Below, in pieces: positions 44,256-55,909 of a stretch of 64,000 nt of DNA (the first letter of the stretch is position 1; each line of letters opens with the position of its first letter). The translations under genes and the position numbers were made by a program. Source of the stretch: Dromiciops gliroides (lineage: Eukaryota > Chordata > Mammalia > Microbiotheria > Microbiotheriidae); contig NC_057866.1 in NCBI RefSeq assembly GCF_019393635.1, forward strand, positions 5,730,223 to 5,794,222, read 5' to 3'. Under the pieces are notes generated by a model. The model did no database searches, was not told the origin of the DNA, and saw nothing but the letters and a program-made list of their open reading frames with translations.

Positions 44256-45160
44256 GTTTGTTGTTGTCATTGTTCCTGCTTTTTAGTTTTAGTTTTAGTT
44301 TTCCCCCCAAACTTAATAGTATTTTTCCAGTTACATGTAAAAATAGTTTTCAATATTCATTTTTATAAGATTTTGAGTTTCAAAATTTTCTTCTTCCCCC
44401 CTCCCCAATACAGAAAGCACTCAGATATAGGTTATATATGTACAATCACATTAAATATATTGCTGCACTAGTCATGTTGTGAAACAAGAATCAGAACAAA
44501 AGGGAAAACCTCAGAAAAGAAAAACAAACAGAAAAGTAGAAACAGTATGGTTAAATCTGCATTCAGATTCCATAGTTCTTTTTCTTGGTGTGGAGAACAT
44601 TTTCCATCATGAGTCCCTTAGAATTGTCTTGGATCATTGCACTGCTGAGAAGAGCCAAATCTATCACAGTTGATCATTATACAATGTTGCTGTTACTGTA
44701 TACAATGTTCTCCTGGTTCTGCTCTCTTCACTCAGCATCAGTCCACTTAAGTCTTTCCAGGCTTTTCTGAAATCTGCCTGCTCATCATTTCTTATAGCAC
44801 AATAGTGTTCCATTACATTCATCTGCCAAAACTTGTTCAGCCATTCCCCAATTAATGGGCATCCCCTCTATTTCCAATTCTTTACCACCACAAAAAGAGC
44901 GGCTACAAATATTTTTGTACATGTGGGTCCTTTTCCCTTTTCTATGATCTCTTTGGGATACAGACCTAGCAGTGGTATTGCTGGGTCAAAGGGTATGCAC
45001 AGCCCCATAGCCCTTGGGGCATGGTTTCAAATTGCTCTCCAGAATGGTTGAATCAGTTCACAGATCCACCAACAATGCATTAGTGTTCCAATTTTCCCTC
45101 ATCTTCTCCAACATTTATCATTTTCCTTTTTTGTCGTGTTAGTCAATCCAATAGGTGTGA
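44256..45160 (-). mobile_element. LINE-1 3' end, 5'-truncated
   Basis: About 905 bp reverse copy, from a worn GTTTTA tail to GTCAATCCAATAGGTGTGA. CCAACTCCTTCA (44244) and CCAACCCCTTCA (45161) look like an aged target duplication in MIR-type sequence. Confidence 0.88.
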
Positions 45161-45799
45161 CCAACCCCTTCATTTTACAGAGCAGGGCACATGACTAGTG
45201 AGTAGTACCTCGAGGATTGAATCTCGGGCCCCATGTCTTCAAGTCTAGCCCTCTTTCCACTACTCTGCCCTTTCTACCAAGCCCCGATGTTCTTCCTCTC
45301 CCCTGTTCTGATGAGCCCTTTGAATACAGCGGGGATTATCTTCTGGGTGCCCAGCATTTGCTGTTTGGGCAATTCAGCCTTCAGTGCCTCCCTATGACAC
45401 TAAAGGATAAGGCCCTCAAGGCCCTCTGGAACCTAGCCCCAGATTTTCCCTAGCATAAGGTTTCCTGCATGGGAAGCACACACTGTGTGGTTGGTTAGTT
45501 GACTCCCCCCCCACCCCCATCAGAGAATCTCAAGGGCTGAGACTCTCCTCAACAATCATGAGTTTTAGAACGCTGTAATCAGTATCTATGGATAGCCGTC
45601 CCCTCCTCACGTCAAAGGCATGATGGCCGGGCTACCTCCAAGTGTTCAAAGGGCTAGTTGGAGGAAGAACAATTAGCCACTGCATCTGGTAGAGGTTGTA
45701 AGAGGCAGGTGGAGGCTTGAGGTAAGGAAAGTCTTCTAATCTACTAGAGACAGTAAGGACTCCTGAATCTGGAGCTGGGGGAAACCTGCAATTCAAATC

Positions 45800-45940
45800 A
45801 GACGTCTCCTCCTTCCTTGAAGTTTGACCCTGGCAAGTCACTGAGCCTCCATTTTCTTATCTCTAAAATGGGCATGAAGGAAAGCCCCAACCTCACAGGG
45901 TTTTCAAAAGTCTCAAATGAAAGGCACCCTTCCAACCTCA
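45800..45940 (+). repeat. MIR-family SINE
   Basis: CCTGGCAAGTCACTGAGCCT, TTTTCTTATCTCTAAAATGG. Confidence 0.65.
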
Positions 45941-46479
45941 GGGGGATCTCTGAGTGTTGGCTAGCTGCTTCAGGCAACTCTACAGGGAAGGTGACTGCAG
46001 GGAGGAAAAGGTGCCTTAGTTAAGGGGGTTTTCTCACCTTTATCAGTGAAGTCACAATCTCATCCTTAGCACCCACCCCTCATTCCCGTCATCACAAGTA
46101 TAGGCCACGTGATTTGGGGGGCCCAGGGAAGCCTCTTCTGCCCCTCCCCAAATCTCCCTGGCCCTTCCCGATGGTGAAGTTTACACTGTCTCTCATTCCC
46201 TTTTTGGTTTTAGCTTTCTGCTCTCCTCTTAATCTGTAAATTCTTTGGGAGAGGTTAATAAATTAAGTCTCTAACACCTTCTTGTGAATGACTATGTCTG
46301 TGGCTTTCCTCCCCAGCAGGAGGGACGGGGTGCATCAGAGCCCTGAGGCTCTGGAGGTGTTGCAATAGGGGAGATGGACTGGGGGGAAGGGCTGAAGGCA
46401 AACTCCCCAAACTGGCCTGAACTCCCAACGCTTAGCAATCTTTGGGGGTCTTTAGGATCTCAGAGGCATGCTGTTCATT

Positions 46480-46740
46480 ATTACAGAGCATCAGAATTTA
46501 GGAGCTGCAAGGGACCACCAGGGACTGTCCACCCCCAACAAGAAGCCAGAGGGCCTCTGCTAGAAGCCCTCCAGCAAGGGGGAGCTCACTACCTCCCAAA
46601 GTAACCCATTATACTTGTTAACTCCTTTCACTGGCATACACTTTTTTCCCTCCTGTATATCCAGTCAAAGTATACCTCCCGGGCACCTCTGTCCATGGCT
46701 CCTAGTTATGTGCTCTGGGGCCAAATCTAAAACATCTAAA
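46480..46740 (-). repeat. CR1/L3
   Basis: Antisense: TTTAGGAGCTGCAAGGGACC, AAGGGGGAGCTCACTACCTC. A GAATGAATG run lies at 46838-46860. Confidence 0.7.
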
Positions 46741-47059
46741 TCAGTCTTCCCACCAGATATTTGGAGTTGGTCGCCATGTTGCTTCTGAATCTTCTTTCCA
46801 AGCTGAATGTTGAATGAATAAATGCAAGAATAAATTCATGAATGAATGAATGAATGAAAGAAAGAAAAAAGCACTTCTTAAGCACTTGCTTCATGCTAAG
46901 CCCTGAAAACAAAGAGGAACATGTGTCAGCCTCTCCCATTCTTTCCAACCTTTCTCTCACAACCCTCTCTCCCGTCTTGCTTCCTTATCTACCCAGTCAT
47001 CTGTAGCTGTCAAGTGTATTCCTATCTGAGCACTTGAGAGGGAGATGCCACAAGTATTA

Positions 47060-47200
47060 GTTCCCCCCAGGATCAGGAAGCTGAGTCTGGGAGAAGGGGG
47101 ATGACTTGCCCAGGATCACCTAGGTAACAGGTGGTGGTGCTGGGATGACCATAAGCCTTCCAACTCCAGATCTATGAGTTTTGCCATGACACCACAGACC
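47060..47200 (-). repeat. MIR-type SINE
   Basis: ATGACTTGCCCAGGATCACC, TTCCAACTCCAGATCTATGA. Confidence 0.65.
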
Positions 47201-47439
47201 CAGGATCCTGGCTCTTGGCTGATAAGCATTTACTAATACCCACTCCATGCCAGGCACCATGCTAGAAACTGATCCAACCTCCTTACCTTACAAGAGAGGA
47301 AGCGGGGGGCCAGAAAAGGGAACAGACTTTTCCCTATATCAGATCCTTGCCTTAACAAAAAGGCAGAAAGGATAGGCTCTGGGAGGGAGATACCCGGGAC
47401 ACCTGACTGTAAGTGACCTGTGTGATTCCCTTCCAACAC

Positions 47440-47487
47440 ACACTCACACAGGCACACACACAGGCACACACACACACACACACACAC
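47440..47487 (+). repeat. CA microsatellite
   Basis: CACACAGG and CA units. Confidence 0.9.
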
Positions 47488-47489
47488 GT

Positions 47490-48480
47490 GCACGCACCCT
47501 TGCACAAAGATGCCTACAAATGCTCAAAGGCAACCCCACCCTGCTGCCCAGGTCAGCACCATCACTAAGTCGGGCCTGGGCATTAATCCTGACTTAATGA
47601 GATGACATAGCTTCTTTGGTGTTCCTATTCTCTGAAGTCTTGCTTTTAAAGACAAATAAATAAATAAATGAAGAGACTGATGGATGTGCCTCAGCAAAGG
47701 AGGGCAAGAGTTAAGAAAGGGGAGTTTCGGGACGTCAAAGTCAAAGGAAGAAGGGGGTGGTGAGTGATGTTTGTCCCAAAGCTGCTTTGTAAAGCCAGCT
47801 GGGGACACGGCTGCCCTGTCTGTTTGTAGGGGAGTGCGCAGGCTTCCAGATGTTTCACTCTAAAGCATCGCACATCAAACGAGTAGAAATTCAAGCCCAT
47901 TACCTGCCTGCTGCCTTTATGTCTTATTTCAAAGGGGAATCAGCTGCACTTTCCCTGTAATCATGATCCCTCTTGAAGACATGTCTTGAATGGACCATGA
48001 GGAAACACCTCACAGAAATCCACCAGCTCTGTTCGGGCTGGACTGGCCCTGGCAGCTTCCTGTGAAGCGCCAAGCCCCTCGTTATCCTAGGTGAGCCTAA
48101 GGGGAGGACAGAAGGCACAGGACATCTGGGCCAGACGATCCCAGCTTCGGGATTCTAGACTCTCTCAAGCCATGCTTGGATGCCAGCGTAAGCAGCGATG
48201 CCTCAGCTGGGCACCATCTGCTCTTTGTCCACCAAGACCTTTGTTGTGGCTGACAGCCATGTCTCGGCGGACACCAGGGCACGGAGAGAGGCGCAAACTA
48301 ACGCTCGTGGGCCATCACTCTCCCATGCTGCGCTTGATTTCAATCCACCAAACAGCAGAGGCACCCAAAGGCATCAGCCTATTTCTCAGTGACCCAGTGG
48401 CAGGAAGATCAGTGGAGAACAAAGCTCCATATCTGGGAGTCTCAGGGTTGGGTCATGTCTCATCCTGAATAAAAGTCCCC
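47490..48480. other. Intergenic, apparently single-copy
   Basis: No repeat recognised. (AAAT)n of about 4 units near 47654; homeodomain-like TAATCC and TTAAT near 47584-47600. No convincing coding signal. Confidence 0.4.
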
Positions 48481-49399
48481 ACGACAATGTAATAGCAACC
48501 CATCCCACTTGTTGGAAGGCCTCCAGGGAAGAGAGGCCCCTTGGATGGCTCTCCTTGGTAGGAAGGCCCTCCCAATGTGAAGCCTGAATTGGTTTCTGCT
48601 GGACTCGCCCCCCCGTACTCATGGTTCTGCCCACTGGGGTTGAGCAGGGCAAGGTTGACCCCTTGTCTACACGACTACCCTTCAGAGACTTAGGCTCTTG
48701 TCCTTCAATGTCCCAGTTCTTTCAGCTGAAAGCGCCCCCTGGCCCTGTACCAGGTGGTCCATAAGGTTCCTTCCCACCACAGACCCCGTATGGAGCCCTG
48801 GAAGTCAGAGAGCAGCACTTCTTTCCATTGCACTGGTGATAACACTGATGACGACTTCATCAGTCGCTTCGAGTAAGACCTAAAAGCCTTTCTGCATTTA
48901 CCACTGAGAGTTAGCCCACTGTGCGGCACATTTCCAAAGAAAAATGCCTTTGCTGATTATCAAGTTGACCCAAGTCAACAAGCATTGATAAAACGTCTAC
49001 TAGGTTCGAGTACACAAAATCCTGGGGATACAAAGAAAGGCCAAAACCCCTCCCTGCCGTCAAGGAGGTCACAGTTTAATGGGTGAGGACCCCTTGGGAA
49101 GGACAACTTACATAGAGACAGACTAGGGAGATCATCTCAGAGAGAAGGCACCATATGCCATTAGAGTCCTTCATCTTTTCATCCCAGCCTTACTTAGGCC
49201 TCTTGTGTAGGTGGCCCTGGGTCCTCACTTCGCTACATTCTAGGCCAGGATGTGCAGGGTCCATTGAAAGACATTCACTAAGCGTTACATATACACACAG
49301 ACACACACATTCACAAGGCAAAGGTAATGGTGCCTCCAAATGAAACTTGAGAAATAGATGGGGCCTCTGATGAAATGGCGACTCAGGAAGCCAGTCTGG

Positions 49400-49965
49400 G
49401 TGAACCCCCATCTGTGGCAGAGGAAGGAACTGAGCTCCAAAAAGATGAAATGATTTGCCCGATGTAACACAGACAGCAATTAATAGAGCCAGGATTTGAA
49501 TGCAGGTCCTCTGTCCTGATTCTAAATCTAGTCTTCTCTGAGCCACAGCCCACAGCCCCAGAACCAGTTAGTTCATGCTTTGAGGTCACATGGAAGGGTG
49601 GAACAAGGATACATCCATGTGACCCTATAAATAAAGGGTATTTTTAAGTGGAGACACAAATGGCCAGATGGTACTATGGGGTTCTGTGGGGAGAGAAATT
49701 CTTTGTACTGGAAACAGGGGATCCTGGGGCTTTTCCTTGACCCAAAATGAGTGGCAGAGTCAAAAGGAAGGTTGGTGAAGTGGATGGAGCTGAATTGGGG
49801 TTCAGAAGATCTGGATTCTAGTCTTGGTTCCATTGCTTCCCAATGTCCCCTTGGGCAAATTCCTTCCCTACTCTGATCCTCAGCTCCCTCATCTGTCAAG
49901 AAGGGAACTGGACTGATGGATCTCCAGGGTCCCTCCCAGCTCTGACATTCTCTGATTCATAATAC
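49400..49965. repeat. Two MIR-family fragments
   Basis: 49400-49550 antisense (AGGATTTGAATGCAGGTCCT); 49755-49965 sense (CTCAGCTCCCTCATCTGTCA, GGGTCCCTCCCAGCTCTGAC). Confidence 0.65.
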
Positions 49966-50559
49966 TCATGTAAACTTCCTAAAGCATTTAGGCTCCTGGA
50001 CTTTAGCCAAGTGTGGAGAGGGATGAGTAGTAGTTGGTTTTTCCCTCTAAATTCTCCATAGCCCTATTCACCTTTGACCTCTCCTAGTCTTCAAACAAGG
50101 GCGCCAAGCCCCTCCTGTTAACATACCCCTGCAATGGTTGCATGTTAATGTGACTCTCCAAGTGGACTTCTCGGCTTGCAATTTAAAAATGAATGGGACC
50201 GATGTTGTGTCCTGAGGATGAAAGCAGCAATCCAGGGCGGTGAGTGGTAAATGCTTTTTCCAGAGTTCTTTGAAATGAAAGCAATGCCAAAGCTGGTGCT
50301 AAGCCATCGCCACCCCTGAGATGAAGAGAAGAGAATGTCAAGAAATCCGCTTCTTTCTCTGTGGGTTGGGGGCGGGTGGGTAGGAATTGAGGGTAGGTTC
50401 ATTCTAGTCATAGATTTGGACCTCGAAAGAACTTGAGAAGTCATCATGTCTAATTACCCCCTTCTTTGTACAGAGCCCAGGGATGTTAATTAACTTGCCC
50501 AAGGTCACATAGACTGTTAGGAGCAGAGGCGTGCTCAACCCTACATTCTCTGACTCCAA

Positions 50560-52260
50560 TTTGAGGGCTCCTTCCCCTGGAAAAGGAGCCTCTTCCAGCC
50601 CGAAGTCTTCTGATCTGATTATGTCTCCTCCCAGATTTATCCAAGTCCCTTTCCTCATTGAAAAACTAGAAAGTTTAGAATGGACTCTGTACCTTTCAGA
50701 GAGAAGACTTGATCAGGAAGAGAGATGAAGAAAGATGTAACATTGAAATAAAGACAGCTGGAAAAATAAACAACTGAGTTCATCAGCAGTGAGCTCAGGC
50801 TTTGTGGTGGCAGAGGGAATTCTATTTTTGAAAGGTCATTCCTTCACCCCAGCATTCCTTCCCCATGCTAGCCCGCCTGCCGATTGTGCCCTCAAAGGTC
50901 TTTATTCTTCTTTTCTTGGCATGCTCTACACAGTGACTGCCATAGATAATGGGACTGCTTGGTCAAACAGATGGATGGTGAGAAATCCCCTCCATCACAA
51001 AGAGCAATGGGAACATCAATGCCATCCATTAGTGAGCCATCGGTTGGGCAGAGCAGGATGTCCGAGGAGAATAGAACAGAGTGGTAAGCTCAGCGAAGGT
51101 GGAGATGGGCACTGGTTGGGTGAATGCAGAGATGAGATGCCAGTGACATACAGATAGGATGGGAATGGACAGGCCACGCGATATTTGTGACTTTTAGGGG
51201 TGCTTCCAAATGAGCTGTTTACCAACTAAATTAACCCTTTATTTGGTACCTTACAGTGAATGCAATATGGTGGCATCTACCCAAGCCAAAGGGAGAGGGA
51301 ATCCAACCTAAGAAACGTTTGTAAAGCATTTCCTTTGAGCAAGCCCTTGGGCTGGGTGGTGAGGAAACCAGGAGGAAGATGCACCATCTCTGCTCTTCTC
51401 TGAAAATCTCACAATCTACTGGAGGGTGTGGGACAGGAAAGGATACGGAGGCTCCTTTAGAAAGTGGCCGGTTAATGGTGACCAAGGTGGTTAGCTTGTG
51501 GTTGCTTCGGTTTCCTGCCTTTGCCATATGGACTCTTTTGTGTGACTCTGAGAAAGTGGTTGAGTGAGGAAGCCCTGTCAAAGAGGACACCGATGACTCA
51601 TTTGGGTTCCTTCCTCTCTGTAACCCCCACCCACAAACTCAATTCCATCATCAACCCTGAGGAGGCGAAATTCACTTTTGGCTGCAGTCCCTCGGGGTCC
51701 TGATGGTTATTCCAATGGCATGGGGTCTCTATGGCAACTTGGCACAATGGAGTGACTGCTGGATCTCTGTAATCTGAGTCTGCTTGGCATCTGAGGATAT
51801 GGTAAGGCACTCACTGATGTGCTGCCTGTACACTGGGGGTCCTCCCAACGCCCAACCTGTCCTTCATGAAACCATTGTAAGGAATGAGTGTATCGTTCAC
51901 AAGGGTTACATGCCCCATAGCCTTTTGGGACCAACACACAGGTGTACAAGCACATATAGTCATCCTTGGGGCTTCCAAGGGTGTTCTAGGAGCCCTAGTT
52001 TTGGAGGCCAGAGAGTAGAGTTGCAGCCCCAGCAGGAAGCCCACACACTCAGACCAGTCCACCTTATTTTCTGACCATACATGGCTCCAATTACCTAGCT
52101 CTCCCCACTGCTCCTGCAAGGTTCATTGTGGGTCATGTGTCCCAACCTATTCATGCCCCCTTACCTCTCCATTGTCATTGTGCATCTTGTAACTTGACCA
52201 CTGTCAGCTACAATATATTCTCAGAGAAGTTGAATCAGTCTTGCTAGACCCCCATAATGC
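50560..52260. other. Intergenic, nothing named
   Basis: 1.7 kb without recognised repeats, RNA or coding signal, after an antisense MIR-type piece at 50400-50560. Confidence 0.4.
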
Positions 52261-52261
52261 T

Positions 52262-52800
52262 CTTTTTTTCTTTGAATAGAATTTTATTTTCCAAAATATA
52301 TGTAAAAACACATTTTAACATTAATTTTTTTAAAACTTTGTGTTCCAACTTCTCTTCCTCCCTCCATTCCCACCCCCCCCTACAAGAATTCAAGCAATTC
52401 AAAATAAGTTATACATGAGTAGTCATGGAAAAATTTCCATATTAGCTAGTTGTGAAAGAACACAGTCAAAAAAAACCCCCAAACTTCAGATTAAAGAATT
52501 GTCAAAGAGGAAAAGAAAAAAAAATTTTTTTAATGTGTTTCCATCTGTTTTCAGATACTATCAGTTCTTTCTCTGCAGATGGGCTACAATCTTCATAAAT
52601 CCTTCAGGGTTATATTGGATCATTGCCTTGCTGAAAATAACCAGGTTTCCCAGCAGATCATCCCCCACTATTGCTGTTATTTTGTATACAGTACATTTCA
52701 CTCTGCTGCAGTTCATGTAGGTCTTTCCAGGTTTTTCTGATAGTATTCTGTTCATCATAACCTGAATATAGTGCCTTAAGCTTGACAGAGAATTTTCTTC
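52262..52800 (-). mobile_element. LINE-1-like 3' end, different subfamily
   Basis: Reverse copy: T run, then TTTTATTTTCCAAAATATAT, TCTGCAGATGGGCTACAATC, GTCTTTCCAGGTTTTTCTGA. Confidence 0.65.
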
Positions 52801-52839
52801 ATAAAAGCCCAGCAAAGTAGGTACCATACATTTTGCCAT

Positions 52840-53560
52840 TATAATCGATCATCATAACTATTTCCCTCCATCCCACTCCCTTCCCATGACATTTACTCTA
52901 TCTTCTTTTTACCTATTTCTCCTCAAAAGTATTTTACTTCTGACTATCCTCTCCCCCTCTCTGCACTCCCTTTTTTTCACCCTTCCTTCCTTATCCTCCT
53001 CCCCTTCTACTTTCCTGCAGGGTTAAATAGATTACTCCTCCCAATTGGGTATGAATGCTATTCCCTCCATGAGCCCACTCTGATGAGATTAAGGTCTTCG
53101 AGCTAATTCTGGGTTCTAAATTTTTCTTCCTCCCTCCCTCCTCAACCCTCCCTATGAGATCAAGCAATTCAATATGTCATACTGGTGCAGTAATGCTGAA
53201 CATCTTCATCTTCCTTGAAAGTGTTTTGCTTTTTACTGCTCTCTCCCCCAATCTGCCCTTCCCTCCTTCCCTTCTTCTCCTGCCCCCCTTATTTCCCTCC
53301 CCTCCCTCAGGGCAAAAATATATTATCATACCTACTTGAGTATGTATGTTAGTCCTTCTTTGAGCCAATTCTGATGATATTAAGGTTCACTTAATGTTCC
53401 CCAACTCCTTCCCCCTCTTCTCTTCCCCTCCATAAGCTTTTTTCTTGTCTCCTTCATGTGAACTACCTCTCCCCAGACCATCTATCTCCTTCTCCCTCCC
53501 CCAGTCTATTCCTCCTACACCTCAACCCTATTTTAGGGCTGGTGCTTTGTCCACTGTGCC
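52840..53560 (-). repeat. Pyrimidine-rich L1-associated sequence with two related modules
   Basis: Two modules share CTCTCCCCC..., a C/T-rich stretch, '(G)CAGGG', '...TGAGTATG/GGGTATGAATG', 'GAGCC...TTCTGATGA.ATTAAGG' (about 52950-53095 and 53235-53385). Probably internal L1-type sequence continuing the element at 52262. Confidence 0.45.
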
Positions 53561-53799
53561 ACCTAACTAACCCATAACCCTCTTAACAAGACCCATCATC
53601 AGTCATGTTGAAACACTCTTCATCCTAGGCCATGCCCTTCATCTCTCAAGAGCACTCCTCTCATCCATCTGAACTAAGGTCACCACCATTTTTTATTTCC
53701 CTTGGGTCTGTGAGTTCATCTGGGTAGAGAGCTCCGCATGAAGAAACCCCCTCTCCTGATGCAAATTGGACCCTGCTCTCCAAGTTAGAACTTACAGAG

Positions 53800-53935
53800 C
53801 TGCCTGAGGCATCGAGAGGTTAATGGACTTTTCCAAGGTCTCACAGTCAGCATGTGTCTGAGGTAGGACTAGAACCCAGGCCTTCCTGACTCTGAGGCCA
53901 GCTTTCCCTCCACCTCCCCATAGATGCCTTTCAAT
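53800..53935 (-). repeat. MIR-type SINE
   Basis: AAGGTCTCACAGTCAGCATG, GAACCCAGGCCTTCCTGACT. Confidence 0.7.
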
Positions 53936-54129
53936 AGGGTTCATATTCACATTCATCTCCAGACAGCACACATTCAGACGACCAACACAGTTGTCCCCGT
54001 CTGCTTGGTACATCACAGGCTTTATCTTTGTTAAAAGAAAGATGTCAAGGGTATGTAAGGGTTTCATAGCATTACTAGCAGGGCCTGCAGAATTGAAAGC
54101 CCAAAGAGGAAAGAGTTTCTAAGCCAGAA

Positions 54130-55190
54130 TTCCTTTCTTCAACCCTCCCGGAAGACCCCAAACGCTCCCTCTCTCCTCTATTACTGTATTACTGTATTAC
54201 TCTATTACAGTCCCTTGGGTTCATAGCCTAGGAGTCATTCCCAACTCCACACCATCTCTTACTCCCCATATCCAATATGGTGCCAAAGCCTGTCAATTTC
54301 ACCTTTGCAACACCTCTCCAACACACCCCCTTCTCTCCTCTGACACTGCCACCACCCTGGTGCAGACCCCGGTCCCCTCATATCTGGACTATGGCAATAG
54401 CTGCTGGGGGATCTTCCTGCCTCTTGTCCCTCCCCAATCCAGTCCACCTTCCATTCAGTCTCGAAAATGATTTTCCTATAACACAAGTCTGATCAGGGCA
54501 CTCCCCTACTCAATAAACTGATTGCTCCCTATGGCCTCCAGAATCAAAAAGAAATCCTCTGCTTGGCTCTTTTTTTTTTTTTTTAGACTTTTTTTTTTTT
54601 TTTTAGTGAGGCAATTGGGGTTAAGTGACTTGCCCAGGGTCACACAGCTAGTGTTAAGTGTCTGAGGCCGGATTTGAACTCAGGTACTCCTGACTCCAGG
54701 GCCGGTGCTTTATCCACTGCGCCACCTAGCTGCCCCCTCTGCTTGGCTCTTAAAGCCCATTCCTAGCTCTCTTCTTCCTACCTTTTCAGTCTTCTCACCC
54801 CTTGATGCCTTTCCACCATAGATTCTGTTTCAGGTGACCCAGTGCCTCCAACCAGACACTTTATTCCCAGAATCCAGGCATTTTCTCTGGCTCTCCCTCG
54901 TGCCTGGAATGAGCTCCTTCCTCAGATCTGGCTTTCCCTGGCTCCCAGCTAAAACCCACCTTCCACAGAAAACCCTTCCCCAATCTCCCTGAATGCTGGT
55001 GCCTTCCCTCTGTCTGCGATGATCCTGTTGAGAGCTTGTTTGTATAACTGTTGGCTCATCATCGGCCTAGTGGGGGAGGGGCTGTGAGCGCCAGGAAAGC
55101 GCGGACCCTTCGTGCCTCCCTTTGAATCTCTAGCACTTCACAGAGTTTATGGCATACAGTAGGCACATAATGAATACTTGATGACTTGCC
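54130..55190 (+). repeat. L2 3' part split by SINE
   Basis: Sense: CTAGGAGTCATTCCCAACTC, GATCAGGGCACTCCCCTACT, GATTGCTCCCTATGGCCTCC, after the SINE AAAGCCCATTCCTAGCTCTC, to GCATACAGTAGGCACATAAT. Confidence 0.85.
54572..54735 (-). repeat. tRNA-derived marsupial SINE, young
   Basis: Perfect 16-bp duplication CCTCTGCTTGGCTCTT at 54556-54571 and 54736-54751. The tail is two T runs separated by AGAC. Confidence 0.96.
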
Positions 55191-55669
55191 TCAACTCTTT
55201 GATCAGAGCTTTTCAAACTTGTCTCTCCATGTTGTCCCAATGATCCTGTCACTGCGTCAGTTCATACAGGTCTCCCATTCTCTGAGACCCTCCCCTTCCT
55301 TGTGTGCTTAACAAAGGCTATCTTCCTGCCACATTTGTGTGCCAAAGTTTGCTTAGTCATCCTCCACTGGGGGCCAGAGACCCCCTAAGCTTCCCGGGCT
55401 CAGCTTCCCTGGAAGGGGCCGCCCTGCCTGGTTGGGTTTGTTGTTGTCTAGAAAACACCATGGTCTTGTTTTTTTAATTGAGTAATGATAGTGAAGGCTA
55501 AAGATTTCATCTTGTTTGGTTCCTGGTGTTTGTACTTTGGGGTTGTAGTTTAGAGTTCTGTTAAGAGACAAAGATTCTTTAAGTGACCACCCCCCCCCAA
55601 AACCTGTCTAGAAAATCCCTTCCTATCATAGAGTCCGAACACAGATCAATGTGGACTATTTTTTGCTTT

Positions 55670-55907
55670 CTCTATTTTTTTCATTTCTTTTTCCTTTGGG
55701 TCTGTGTCTTCTTTCTGAACATGATGAATAGGGTGATATGTGTTTCATGATTGAAGATGTATAATCTCTATCAAACTGCTTTCTGTCTCAGGGAGGGGTG
55801 AGAGGAAGAACAGAGAGAGAAAATTTGGAACTCAACATTTGTTAAAAAATGAATGTGAAAAGTCATCTTTTCATATAACTGGGGAAAATTAAAATATTAT
55901 TTTTAAA
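55670..55907 (+). mobile_element. LINE-1 3' terminus
   Basis: Last about 240 bp of an L1: AGAGAGAAAATTTGGAACTC, AAAGTCATCTTTTCATATAA, then AATTAAAATATTATTTTTAA. Confidence 0.75.
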
Positions 55908-55909
55908 TA

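Noticed and set aside
48091-48468. 125-codon open frame
   Set aside because: No recognisable domain, no splice context, moderate length expected by chance in GC-rich DNA.
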